This document shows positions 27,119 to 36,719 of a stretch of DNA of 64,000 nucleotides, one piece after another. Within the stretch, counting starts at the first letter, position 1; every line of letters begins with the position of its first letter. The translations under genes and the position numbers were made by a program. The stretch is from Bacteroidota bacterium (lineage in GTDB: Bacteria; Bacteroidota; Bacteroidia; Chitinophagales; Chitinophagaceae), in assembly GCA_016712665.1 (NCBI GenBank), contig JADJQP010000007.1:62001-126000 (forward strand), in the 5' to 3' direction. A model generated the notes under the pieces. It was not told the DNA's origin, did no database searches, and saw only the letters and a list, made by a program, of their open reading frames with translations.

Positions 27119-28147
27119 TTAAATAAAAAGCAATTGGTCTTCTAAAAAAATATCTTTTTTTCTGGGATAATTGTCTACTAAAAACTGAAGCGTTTCTTGA
27201 ATATTATTTGCTTCGATGGAAATATCCGCCGTTGGTTTTTGATACCATTCAGAAATATGATCTGAAAAATGCTCATCAATTGCATCTAAAATGCAAACCC
27301 CTAATTTGGCCAATGCCGCGGCATTACACTGCTGCTCATAGTGATTTTTTATGGGAATGCTCATCAGTTTTTTTCGAAGAAATAGGGCTTCGGCCGGTGT
27401 TTCAAATCCGCCACCAGTTATGAGACCGTGACAGGAGGAAAGGCTTTCGTTGAATAATTTTTGATAAATGGGAAAGTAGGTAATGTTCTTTTCTTTGTAG
27501 ATATCTTTAACGGAAGAAAGATACCAATGAAATTCAATATCCGGAAGTTTTTCAAAGGTCTCTTGCAGGCACACTTTTTGAAAGGCAGGCAAATAAACCG
27601 TTATATGTTTTTGATCTACATTTTTGGCGCATCTAATTTCTTTTTTAATAATTGGGGGGAAAATAAAGTCGTCGTAAGCTCTAAAGTGTAGTCCCATATA
27701 TTTTGATGATTTTGAATAATTTTTTAGAATCAATTCCCCTACATGATTTCTTTTTGCCGGTCTAGGTGTGTTTCCGCTTTTGAAACTGGCCTGATGTCCC
27801 AGTTGAACTGAATGTATTTTTTGTATGGAACAGGCCAAGGAGGTAATGCACTCAAAGTCGTTTATGATGATGTCGTAATTTTTTAAGGGTAAATCCATTG
27901 CTTCTTTAAAAATGGATAGCGGTTTAATTTTCTTAAGGGTATCCATATGATCAATGCCGCCACATTTACTATAATATAAACTAACACCCTTGCTTCGATA
28001 TTTAACCGGAAAAGGAAAATCGATGGTAGAATTATTGCCACTTACAAAGTAGTCAACCTCTCCTAAATTAGTTAGGTAGGGGTGCAACTCTGCTGCTCTG
28101 CTTAAGTGACCATTTCCGGTGGCCTGGATGGCATAGAATATTTTCAT
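27119..28147 (-). CDS. GT-B fold glycosyltransferase (MGT/GT28-like)
   Basis: This 342-residue protein starts MKIFYAIQATGNGHLSRAAEL, a GT-B acceptor-domain entry with the GNGHL motif, and contains a donor-site LITGGGFETPAEALFLRKKL. The latter is the typical G-G-G-x-x-E turn of MGT-like glycosyltransferases. Similar predicted proteins are common in Bacteroidota beside LpxH-like phosphatases, as here: the phosphatase gene is 16 bases upstream on the same strand. Envelope lipid or polysaccharide glycosylation is likely; donor and acceptor are unknown. Confidence 0.8.
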   Translation of the reverse strand: MKIFYAIQATGNGHLSRAAELHPYLTNLGEVDYFVSGNNSTIDFPFPVKYRSKGVSLYYSKCGGIDHMDTLKKIKPLSIFKEAMDLPLKNYDIIINDFECITSLACSIQKIHSVQLGHQASFKSGNTPRPAKRNHVGELILKNYSKSSKYMGLHFRAYDDFIFPPIIKKEIRCAKNVDQKHITVYLPAFQKVCLQETFEKLPDIEFHWYLSSVKDIYKEKNITYFPIYQKLFNESLSSCHGLITGGGFETPAEALFLRKKLMSIPIKNHYEQQCNAAALAKLGVCILDAIDEHFSDHISEWYQKPTADISIEANNIQETLQFLVDNYPRKKDIFLEDQLLFI

Positions 28148-28163
28148 ACGGTATTTTTTTCGA

Positions 28164-28988
28164 TTAAAAGGCCAATATTTTGTTTAGTAAACTATATGAC
28201 GTGTCTAGTTCAATCTCAATTTCCTCAGAAATAATTTCTTGGTTGTTGGAGTGCTTGTAAATTTTCCAGGTATCCATATTATTTTCCAAAGCGGTTAAAT
28301 TTTCAACCCAGTCTCCGCTGTTTAAGTAATGAACTTCTCCTTTTTCATTGGTGATGATGCGATTTTGTTGTTTATGAATATGTCCACATATTACATAATC
28401 AAATCCCTGCGTTATGGCTAAATCAGCTGCTGTTGTTTCGAAATTGTTGATCCAGGAAACCGCTTTTTTTACACTGTCTTTTATTTTTTTAGAGAAACTC
28501 ATCTTCTCTTTTCCGGCTTTTTCCAATAGCCAATTAATGGCTCGGTTTAGAAGAATTAGCAAATCATAGCCTTTACCCCCTAGCTTTGCGATGATTTTGG
28601 CAGATCCATTGGTGGTGGTGTCAAAAATATCTCCATGAAATATCCAGGCCCTTTTGTTTCCTAATTCCAAAATATACTTATCTACTAATTTAATATTTCC
28701 AAATTCTAAATCAGTATATTTTCGCAGCAAGTCATCATGGTTCCCGGTAATGTAAATAACCTCTACACCATTGTTAGCCATTTTGAGAATCCTTCTTATA
28801 ACATTCATGTGAGCTTTAGGGAAATAGCGTTTGCTAAAATTCCATATATCAATAATGTCACCATTTAGAATCAGTTTTTTGGGTTGTATTGTCTTTAAAT
28901 AGGACAAGAGTTCCTCGGCGTGGCAGCCATATGTACCTAAATGGACATCGCTGATTATCACAACATCGAGTGCTCGTTTTTGATTCAT
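28164..28988 (-). CDS. LpxH-like metallophosphoesterase (UDP-2,3-diacylglucosamine diphosphatase family)
   Basis: The 274-residue enzyme carries the calcineurin-like metal sites: IISDVHLG (D14, H16), ILNGDIIDIWN (D44), YITGNHDDLL (82-85), FHGDIFD and CGHIHKQQ. LpxH cleaves UDP-diacylglucosamine to lipid X in lipid A synthesis. Bacteroidota often keep several LpxH-like proteins, including a group paired with glycosyltransferases, so the exact substrate is uncertain. A CATCTTTG element close to the -7 consensus lies just upstream of the ATG. Confidence 0.85.
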   Translation of the reverse strand: MNQKRALDVVIISDVHLGTYGCHAEELLSYLKTIQPKKLILNGDIIDIWNFSKRYFPKAHMNVIRRILKMANNGVEVIYITGNHDDLLRKYTDLEFGNIKLVDKYILELGNKRAWIFHGDIFDTTTNGSAKIIAKLGGKGYDLLILLNRAINWLLEKAGKEKMSFSKKIKDSVKKAVSWINNFETTAADLAITQGFDYVICGHIHKQQNRIITNEKGEVHYLNSGDWVENLTALENNMDTWKIYKHSNNQEIISEEIEIELDTSYSLLNKILAF

Positions 28989-29220
28989 CTTGATACTGCA
29001 AAGATGGGAAGGGTATGTGACGTCAATCTAATCACACCATTATCTAATTGTAACGGACTGTTATCAAGTTGTGTCGTAACTATACATAGATAAGGGGGTG
29101 CTTTTGATTTAATACACTTAGTCTGTATCAAGCCAGTGGTTTCCTATTTTTTTTGCCAATCAAATAGAGTACCATAAAGGGCCTAAATTGTAGACTAGAA
29201 AAAGTATCGTTTTTTATTCC

Positions 29221-29982
29221 TTATAACTTCTTTTCAGTCACTAGATAATAGGCCAATTTTATCATTTCGATTTGTTTTGCTAAATGGCCATCTTGTGCTT
29301 CAATATTTATATACGGAATTTTATTTTTATGGCAATAGATGGATAGGGAGCCGTCATCATCGGCCTCTATATTCTGTAAGGCAACATTCTGGTCTAGGTT
29401 TTTGAAAAAATCATAATCGAGGGAGTCAATAACAATAAAAAAGTCGTCAATATCCTCATTGCTTGAAATAAATACTTTTGAAGCAAGCCGGGGGTTTTTG
29501 TAGTTTAATATGGAATAATTTGCTTCTGAATTATTATGAATAGCGATTGTGTAAGCTCTTTTTGAGGAGTCGACAAAATAGGCCAATAAACTATCTGCAA
29601 ATTGTTTGATTTTAATAGGAAGCTCTTTTGGGTACTTTAAATAATTACTGTTTAAGGTATTGGCAATTCCCTTTTCTGTAAAAATTTTATTGGGATCAAT
29701 AGAAAAAACCTTAGATCCAATTTGATACTTCAAATACCGATCATTGTTCTGATGCAGCTCCATTAAGTTGATATTTAGTTCGCTTGTCCAGCTGTGAAAT
29801 GCTTTTACGGCCGTGTTTTCGTCGTCGTGAAGGGCGATGAAATTCAAAGCCCCTGGTTTCGTTATCGTCTGTATGAGAATACATGTTTGTTGTCCAAGCG
29901 AAAAGGTGATGCGGTTTTCGGTATCAAACGAAATCAACCCCAAACACATGGCTACAAGAATGGCGAATGGGGTACCTTTCAT
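29221..29982 (-). CDS. Uncharacterised secreted protein (253 aa)
   Basis: The first 20 residues, MKGTPFAILVAMCLGLISF, look like a signal peptide. The mature protein includes FIALHDDENTAVKAFHSW, YTIAIHNNSEANYSI and YINIEAQDGHLAKQIEM, a spaced set of H, D, E and N residues that could bind a metal as in some amidohydrolase or peptidase folds. That is a guess from pattern only; I do not recognise the family. It begins 11 bases after the permease stop on the same strand, so the two are probably co-transcribed. Confidence 0.65.
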   Translation of the reverse strand: MKGTPFAILVAMCLGLISFDTENRITFSLGQQTCILIQTITKPGALNFIALHDDENTAVKAFHSWTSELNINLMELHQNNDRYLKYQIGSKVFSIDPNKIFTEKGIANTLNSNYLKYPKELPIKIKQFADSLLAYFVDSSKRAYTIAIHNNSEANYSILNYKNPRLASKVFISSNEDIDDFFIVIDSLDYDFFKNLDQNVALQNIEADDDGSLSIYCHKNKIPYINIEAQDGHLAKQIEMIKLAYYLVTEKKL

Positions 29983-29993
29983 GCGTTTAGTAA

Positions 29994-31306
29994 TTATTTA
30001 TGAGATTTTCGGAAGAGGTAATACATCAGCAAGCCCACCGCAAAACCAACAATCCAATTAGCGGTGCATTGATATCATTATTAATGACACTGATCATGAC
30101 ACCGAGATAACTGATTATGAAAAAAGATTGGAATATAGGGATAGCCTTTTATTTTGTAAGGCTTTTCACTGAGCAGTGAAATGTTCTTTCTTCGTAAATA
30201 GAAAATGGAGCTCACCAATGCGATAAAGCTTATGGAGTCGAAGAACATGATGACATTTACTATTTTATCAAATTCAGTAGAAAGAAATAGTGTTAGGATA
30301 ATCAGGCCTGTAAAAAGTAGAAGGGATGCTCGGGGGACCTGCGTTTTTTCGTGCATTTTTGCAAAGGAGCTGGGCATTAGTTTTTCTTGAGCCATGGCAT
30401 AATACACACGCGGGTTGCTAAGCATACAAACGTTCACATAGCCCATCACACAAAAAAACATCAATAGTGAAAAGGCAATGCCGGCTTTTTGTCCAAGCAT
30501 TTGTTGAATAATTAACGCGCCTGGGGTTTTGGTGGCGGCAAGGCTTGAAAATCCTAGTGATCGGATGTAGGAGATATTGATTGTGATATATAAAATAAGG
30601 ATGATAAGAAATCCGCCAATGATTGCCTTTGGAATATTTTTATTTCCATCTTTGATATCAGCTCCAAAGTTTACGGTTTGCTGATAACCGCCGTAGGTAA
30701 AAAGACGGATTTAAAGCACATCGAAAAGGCGAGGAGTGAAAAGGACTTAAAGCTAGTATGAGAATCAAGAATGGGATGAGTGTCATTAATAAAAAATGGG
30801 GAGATGATTACCAAGAGAATCATGGCAATTTTTAACAGCATCAAAATGTTTTGCATGGTAGCGCTCATTCTAAGTCCCAACCAGTTGACACTGAAAAGTA
30901 TGAGAATAATGACAATGCAGAATAATTTTTTGTAGATATCGGACATTTCTGAAGTATTTTTAATAAAAACTGCAAAAAGATATTCGCTACCTGCCAATGC
31001 AACTGCTGCCGTGCTTGCCGCATTGGAAATGAGGGTGGCCCAATTTATGGAAAAAGCAGTGGCGGGATTGAAGGTGATGGCCATAATATTATAAAATCCG
31101 CCATGGCAAGGATATCGGCTACCAATTTCGGCGAACGTGAGTGCCCCAAAAAGGCTCACCATACCTGCAAAAATCCATGCTGCAAAGAAGATGAGTTGAT
31201 TTCCTGCATCATTAGCTACTGAGGCCGGAGTGCGAAAAATGCCCATCCCAATTACCAGACTAATTACAATCATGGTGAGGTCAAATCTTGTGAGTGTTTG
31301 TTTCAT
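29994..31306 (-). CDS. APC-superfamily amino-acid permease (three frameshifts)
   Basis: The N-terminal part MKQTLTRFDLTMIVISLVIG, then GMGIFRTPASVA and GGFYNIMAITFNPATAF, is typical of APC transporters. Frame breaks near 30703 (a T is missing in TTTTTACC, resuming TYGGYQQTVNFGADIKDGN), 30120 (an extra T) and 30050 split the gene. Joined, it is about 437 residues with roughly 12 membrane helices, ending LMYYLFRKSHK. The TYGGYQ...NIPKAI segment is the conserved TM6-loop of the LAT-type group. The substrate is unknown. Three independent lesions in one gene are the densest in the window. Confidence 0.82.
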
Positions 31307-31636
31307 ACTATAAAGAATGAAACAAAATACAGTATTTTAGACAAAAAGGGTAAAGAATGGACAGCTTATTATGCACCTTAGGTTTCGTCCACCTGTAATT
31401 GAAATGGAGGTTTGCTTTTTCGATGGTGCCTCCCTTGCATTTTCGGATCCATCGTATTTTTCAATCAGGTGGTAAAGTGCTAGGTCGCTTCCGTAACTCC
31501 AAATAGATAAGTCACTATTTGATTAGGTCGTCTAAACCTTTACTTGATGGTAATATGCTATGAATACACTATGTCGGATTCATCTTCTATAGGAACCGTC
31601 TATGGAATTTCTAGTTTCATTTGTACTCAATTACCC
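31307..31636. other. Intergenic stretch, no gene seen
   Basis: About 330 bases lie between the divergent permease and yidC genes. No frame longer than about 40 codons, no hairpin with a T-run and no RNA-like structure was noted apart from the yidC promoter at its end. Confidence 0.5.
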
Positions 31637-31644
31637 TATATTTG
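31637..31644 (+). promoter_or_regulatory. TATATTTG -7 element for yidC
   Basis: This exact TAnnTTTG match sits 32 bases upstream of the yidC ATG, with an A/T-rich leader between. Confidence 0.5.
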
Positions 31645-31676
31645 CAGCTTCAAATTAATTACACAATTACTTTTTA

Positions 31677-33449
31677 ATGGATAAAAATACGGTTATTGGA
31701 TTTGGATTGTTGATGTTGATGTTGATTGGCTACATTTTTTACAATCAAAATGGTCAAACCCAACTTCAAAAGCAACATATTGCGGATTCTATCGCAAAGG
31801 CGAAGCTTGCCCCCATCCCCACAAATTCATCAAAAGACACTACGCTTATTGCCGGGAAAAGTGCACTCGATACAAATGCCGTGGCCGTTGAGACGCCTGA
31901 AGTGCTTTCTACTATTGAAAATGATGATATTATTATCACCTTCACCAATAAAGGGGGGTATGCTACCAAGGCTGAATTAAAGAAATTCAAGACGTATGAT
32001 CACAAACCTTTGATATTATTTGAGGGAGATAATAATGTAGTAGATTACGGTTTTAAATCGGCCTTTGGTGGTATTGTTCACAGCAAAACCCAGTCCTTTA
32101 AGGGAGAACTTTCTGGTGATAAGAAGGCGATTTCCTTTGTCTCCAATGATATGGTGCTTACGTATAAATTGGAACCAAGCGGTTATATGCTAAGCGTACA
32201 AGCCAAATTGTCGGGATGTGATCGTTCGCAAAATATTTCGATGCAGTGGAAATCACAGTCCTTGCTTACAGAGAAGGATATAGAGAGCCAAAAACTGTAT
32301 ACCCAAATTTGTTATAATCTGGAGAAAGAAGGTTATGACTATTTTACCATCAAGGAAAAGAAAACACATGATTTGCAGGAAGCGGTGAAATGGCTCAGTT
32401 TCAAACAACACTACTTTAATACCACTTTGATAACAGACAGTCCAATGATTCTTTCAGCAAAGGTGCATGTGGCACCATCTGAAGGGGATACGGCCTTGCA
32501 TCTTCTTTCAAACTTTGATGCAAACATGGTTGTAGCACCAAGAGATGTGATCAGCTACAAAATGTTTTTAGGTCCTAACGACTATAAATTATTGAAGAGT
32601 TATGGTAAAGATTTGGAAGAAATTATTCCATTGAGCTATGGCATTTTTGGCTTCGTAAAGTATATCAATATTTGGCTCATTCTACCCATTTTTAATTTTT
32701 TAGCCAAAATTGTATCCAGCTATGGTATGGTGATTTTGTTTTTAACTATCATTATTCGGCTTTTGATGTCACCATTTACCTATAAGAGCTATGTATCGAG
32801 TGCAAAAATGAAAGCCTTGAAACCAGAATTGGATGAGCTGCGCGAAAAATTAGGTGATGACAAACAAGCGTTTGGGGTAGAACAAATGAAGCTTTATCGG
32901 CAGGCGGGTGTCAATCCTTTGGGAGGGTGTTTACCAGCCTTATTGCAATTGCCGGTCTTTTTCGCATTGTTATCGTTCTTCCCGCATGCGATTGAGCTTC
33001 GGCAATCGAAATTTTTATGGGCAAAAGATTTATCTACCTATGATTCTATTTTAAATTTACCCTTTAGCATTCCTTTTTACGGCGACCATGTTAGTTTGTT
33101 CACTATTGGATTTGTGGTTACCAGTTTAATACTAGCTTTATATAGTATGAATATGACTGCAGATCAAAGTAATCCTATGATGAAATATTTGCCTTTCATT
33201 ATGCCGGTTATGTTTTTGGGTATTTTTAATAAACTTCCTGCCTCCCTTACCTTTTATTATTTTGTTTCAAATGTCATTACCATCGCATTGCAATTTGTGA
33301 TTCAGAACTATATTATAGATCCCGAAAAAATTCACGCACAAATTCAAGCCAAGAAAAAGGAACCTGCAAAGGAGAATAAATTAATGGCACGAATGGCTGA
33401 AATGCAAAAGCAACAACAAGAGCGAAATAAGAATTTAGGAAAGAAGTAA
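31677..33449 (+). CDS. yidC: Membrane protein insertase YidC
   Basis: This 590-residue Gram-negative YidC has an N-terminal helix (about 5-21), a long periplasmic beta-domain (about 60-340), then the Oxa1-type core of five helices from about 355. YGMVILFLTIIIRLLMSPFTYKSY holds the conserved Arg facing the hydrophilic groove, and QAGVNPLGGCLPALLQLPVF the G-C-P signature. The C-terminus is a lysine-rich tail of coiled-coil type. It inserts inner-membrane proteins, with or without Sec. The gene is intact and monocistronic here. Confidence 0.97.
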   Translation: MDKNTVIGFGLLMLMLIGYIFYNQNGQTQLQKQHIADSIAKAKLAPIPTNSSKDTTLIAGKSALDTNAVAVETPEVLSTIENDDIIITFTNKGGYATKAELKKFKTYDHKPLILFEGDNNVVDYGFKSAFGGIVHSKTQSFKGELSGDKKAISFVSNDMVLTYKLEPSGYMLSVQAKLSGCDRSQNISMQWKSQSLLTEKDIESQKLYTQICYNLEKEGYDYFTIKEKKTHDLQEAVKWLSFKQHYFNTTLITDSPMILSAKVHVAPSEGDTALHLLSNFDANMVVAPRDVISYKMFLGPNDYKLLKSYGKDLEEIIPLSYGIFGFVKYINIWLILPIFNFLAKIVSSYGMVILFLTIIIRLLMSPFTYKSYVSSAKMKALKPELDELREKLGDDKQAFGVEQMKLYRQAGVNPLGGCLPALLQLPVFFALLSFFPHAIELRQSKFLWAKDLSTYDSILNLPFSIPFYGDHVSLFTIGFVVTSLILALYSMNMTADQSNPMMKYLPFIMPVMFLGIFNKLPASLTFYYFVSNVITIALQFVIQNYIIDPEKIHAQIQAKKKEPAKENKLMARMAEMQKQQQERNKNLGKK

Positions 33450-34002
33450 TAGTATAGCCATAGGTAAAATAGTATCCATTAAACTAGAAAAAGGCTTTGT
33501 GATTTTTGGCTACTTCGCCTTAAAAATGCTACGAAATAATCATATATATCGCTGATGTAGAGCGATTAGCATTCTGTAAAGGCCATACTCCGATTGAAAG
33601 AAACTGAATATCCGTGACTTCATGATTTTCACTTATGTTCCCAATGCTTCGATCGGGACAGGCTATCACAGCGAAGTGGAGCACCGCATACGGTCCATTT
33701 TCAGAATGGAAAGTCGGGAAGGAACAAGTCAAGGCGTTCGAAATTAACCCAAACCTGCCTGAACGCCTCAGCGGGCAAGAAATATATGGGCTTGGCGGAA
33801 AACAAGTACCTGGCGAGGAGCTCGCACCGATTTATTTTTCTACGGTTTACTTCATTATTTTTTTAAGTCAAATTTCTAAGGCCATCGTACTTTGAATGAA
33901 AATCGTACAATTATAAAAATACAGGCTGTAACTATGCCGGTTAATTTGGTATATATTGAATGGCCTCTTTTGGAGCCTTTTTACGGATTGTCAGAAGTAG
34001 TA
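33450..34002. other. Intergenic stretch with a GC-richer, ORF-like segment
   Basis: The 550 bases between yidC and glyS contain a GC-richer block at about 33640-33840 with a plus-strand open frame of about 86 codons (FSEWKVGKEQVKAFEINPN). It has no start context, promoter or known motif. A CGATCGGGACAGGC half-palindrome near 33650 resembles intergenic repeat fragments common in Bacteroidota. I consider it non-coding or a decayed dispersed element. Confidence 0.4.
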
Positions 34003-35466
34003 CTATTTTAAAGTCTTCATAACGATGTCTTTCACATCCTTCATGTGGATTCTTTCCTGAGCCATACTATCACGATATCTGATGGTAACTGTAGAATCTT
34101 CTTTTGTCTGATGATCTATGGTAACACAAAAAGGCGTGCCTAAGGCATCCATACGTCTGTAGCGTTTGCCAATACTGTCTTTTTCTTCGTAATAACACAA
34201 AAAATGCTCTCTACATTCAAACAGCAGATCTTTTGCTAATTCAGCAAGACCATCTTTTTTCATCAGTGGTAAAATGGCCAATTTAATGGGGGCTAACTTA
34301 GGTGGAAATTTCAACACCACTCTGCTATCTTGTTTTTCGTCGGTGCTCAAATCCTCCTCTGTATAGGCTTCGCTCAACACCATCAAAATAGTGCGGTCGA
34401 GACCAATAGACGTTTCAATAACATAGGGAATATAGTTGCCATAGGGTTTTCCGGTACTTTCATCAATATCATTGTCGAAGTATACCATTTTCTTTTTGCT
34501 GTATTCCTGATGTTGCCTTAAGTCAAAATCAGTACGGGAGTGAATGCCTTCTACCTCCTTGAAGCCCATTGGAAAATGGTATTCGATATCACATGCTGCA
34601 TCTGCATAGTGGGCTAATTTTACATGATCGTGAAAACGATACCGATCTTTTGAAATACCCAATTCGAGGTGCCATTGCATTCGCGTTTGTTTCCAATGTT
34701 CATACCATTGTTGTTGGGTACCGGGGCGCACAAAAAACTGCATTTCCATTTGTTCAAATTCACGCATTCTAAAAATAAAACCGCGTGCAACGATTTCGTT
34801 TCTAAAAGCTTTTCCGATTTGTGCAATGCCGAACGGAATTTTCATTCTGCCGGTTTTTTGCACATTTAAAAAATTTACAAAAATACCTTATGCGGTTTCA
34901 GGACGTAGATAAATAGTATCTGATTCTTCGGCTACAGAACCCAATTGGGTTGCAAACATCAAATTAAACTGGCGAACCTCAGTCCAATTGCAAGTACCGC
35001 TAATGGGGCATTTGATTTGATGAGTATCGATTAGATTTTTCAATCCTACAAAATCATCTTGAGCCAATAAGGCTTCCATTTCCGAAATCAGCGCATTGTC
35101 GCTTTCTTCCTGAATGCCAAGTTCCCTGTTTTTTTCAACATGCGCTTCAATTAGATGGTCGACTCTATATCTTTTTTTGCTGTCCTTATTATCAATCATA
35201 GGGTCGCTGAAATTATCCACATGTCCGCTTGCTTTCCAGATGCTTGGGTGCATAAAAATGGCGGAGTCGAGGCCTACAATATTTTCGTTTTGGTATACCA
35301 TACTACGCCACCAAGCGTCTTTAATATTTTTTTTCAGTTCGACGCCCCATTGTCCGTAATCGTATACTGCCGAGAGTCCATCATAAATTTCGCTGCTTTG
35401 AAATATAAAACCATACTCTTTGCAATGCGAAATGATTGCTGCTAAATTGTTTTGTTCTGCTGCCAT
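34003..35466 (-). CDS. glyS: Glycyl-tRNA synthetase with one in-frame stop
   Basis: This class II homodimeric-type GlyRS charges tRNA-Gly. The first part (from the ATG at 35466) has the family start GFIFQSSEIYDGLSAVYDYG with GLDSAIFMHPSIWKASGHVDNF. The second part has IPFGIAQIGKAFRNEI, GLDRTILMVLSEAY and a normal C-terminal anticodon-binding domain. They lie in the same frame, separated by a single TAA at codon 193, where the conserved motif should read LRPETAQGIFVNF. TAA therefore replaces a CAA Gln codon. The joined length is 487 residues. A TAAATTTG element lies 8 bases upstream. Confidence 0.95.
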
Positions 35467-35473
35467 AAGGGGA

Positions 35474-35481
35474 CAAATTTA
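35474..35481 (-). promoter_or_regulatory. TAAATTTG -7 element for glyS
   Basis: The reverse complement of CAAATTTA matches the -7 consensus exactly, 7 bases upstream of the glyS ATG, implying a near-leaderless mRNA. Confidence 0.5.
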
Positions 35482-35524
35482 AAGGGATAATTTGGTAATT
35501 GGGTATTTTCATTCATTAAAAAAA

Positions 35525-35555
35525 CTGCTTTCAATTTCTCGAAAGCAGTTTTTTT
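35525..35555 (-). terminator. Intrinsic terminator after the T9SS-sorted protein, possibly bidirectional
   Basis: CTGCTTTC pairs with GAAAGCAG over an 8-base loop, with A-run and T-run flanks on both sides. It lies 20 bases beyond the stop of the 35.6 kb gene. Confidence 0.7.
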
Positions 35556-35573
35556 GGATCTGATAGTATCCTA

Positions 35574-36590
35574 TTACTTTATAAACTTGAAGCTTGTGTT
35601 TTCAGATTTGCAATACAATTTTAGCAGATACATTCCCCTGGTGTACTGATCTGTATGAATCACGTTCCTTCCTTTTGATAGAGGACCTTTTTCGATGATT
35701 CTGCCATTCAAATCAGAGAGTACAAACTGAAAATCATCGCCATTAAAAATGTCAATTCGAAGTTCATTTTGACTAGTGAAGTAGTCAATATTATAATTCT
35801 CTGTTTTTGTAAAAATATCATATCCTACACCTCCACCAGTTGTTTTTGCCTTGGGGATAAATCTAAAAACTCTTCCAGCAGGTGGATTGCCCGTAACACC
35901 CGGAGGGCTCAAAAAATTTAAGTTGGTTGCAGAATCCAGTTGTGGATTCGAAATATTTCCCGATAGACTATAAGCCTTTCTGCAGTCTAAATTTGGTGAA
36001 TTTAAGTCAAGTGAGTCAAATATACCAAACCATGCGCCTGGCCCACCATCATATAAATCGGCTAAGGGCGAAACCAAATTACTATTGCCGTAGTGTACCT
36101 CAATTATATCGGATGTTTCATACAACCATAATTGAAAATCGATAGAATCTGCAAGATTTCCATTGTCAATGGGGTTATAAAAGCCGGCATTTTTCCACTC
36201 AATTTTTCCAATTCGGTTGGGTGCCGTTCCCGTCATTAAATAGGAAATAGGAGAAAAGCTACCATTTCCTGAGGTGTCTTTGTCTTGAAGATCGCTGCCG
36301 TGCGCGACAATTGCATTAAAATAGGGTTTGTTAAACGGGTCGGGAGTGGTAGACACCATTGCACCGGATCCTGAAACGGTTACCTGATTTACACTATCCT
36401 TAAAAAATCGGAAATAAAACCCGAGGTTCACTACCAAGTCGGTATCGTCCCACCATGCACCATTATTGACAGACACAGGAGAGGAGAGCAAATTGAAGGG
36501 CATGCTGTACGTTGAATCTTTGTAATATTTGTATTGCGCATTGGCTTGGAGACTAACAATGATTCCAATGATAAAAAGTAGTTTTTTCAT
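35574..36590 (-). CDS. Secreted protein with type IX secretion (type A) C-terminal sorting domain
   Basis: The start at ATG 36590 is chosen because it opens a signal peptide, MKKLLFIIGIIVSLQANAQ; a longer frame upstream has no such feature. The mature protein of about 320 residues is beta-rich with acidic, aromatic segments (FNLLSSPVSVNNGAWW, YETSDIIEVHYGN). It ends in the T9SS type A pattern: EFVLSDL-like FQFVLSDLNGRIIEKGPLSKG, then YTRGMYLLKL and SFKFIK. It is therefore exported by the Por secretion system and anchored or released outside. The function of the main domain is unknown. Confidence 0.78.
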   Translation of the reverse strand: MKKLLFIIGIIVSLQANAQYKYYKDSTYSMPFNLLSSPVSVNNGAWWDDTDLVVNLGFYFRFFKDSVNQVTVSGSGAMVSTTPDPFNKPYFNAIVAHGSDLQDKDTSGNGSFSPISYLMTGTAPNRIGKIEWKNAGFYNPIDNGNLADSIDFQLWLYETSDIIEVHYGNSNLVSPLADLYDGGPGAWFGIFDSLDLNSPNLDCRKAYSLSGNISNPQLDSATNLNFLSPPGVTGNPPAGRVFRFIPKAKTTGGGVGYDIFTKTENYNIDYFTSQNELRIDIFNGDDFQFVLSDLNGRIIEKGPLSKGRNVIHTDQYTRGMYLLKLYCKSENTSFKFIK

Positions 36591-36682
36591 AATAAAAATT
36601 TTTGCAAAAATACGTAATTGCAAAATATGGTATTCACTTCGTTAAGAAAGTTTATTAAATTTTTCAGCTCAGAAATAATTGC

Positions 36683-36690
36683 TAATTTTG
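36683..36690 (+). promoter_or_regulatory. TAATTTTG -7 element for the LEA-like gene
   Basis: This exact TAnnTTTG match lies inside a longer open frame but 29 bases upstream of ATG 36720. It supports the shorter start for the LEA-like protein. Confidence 0.5.
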
Positions 36691-36719
36691 CGTCTCATCT
36701 TAAAAACCAAAAAATTGTC

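Noticed and set aside
34888..34890. Genetic-code change reading TAA as Gln
   Set aside because: Many other genes here end normally at TAA, and no second in-frame TAA was found in a conserved position, so one isolated stop does not support recoding.
36618..36719. A longer start for the LEA-like gene
   Set aside because: An exact TAATTTTG promoter lies inside that extension, and the extra residues show no domain or signal.
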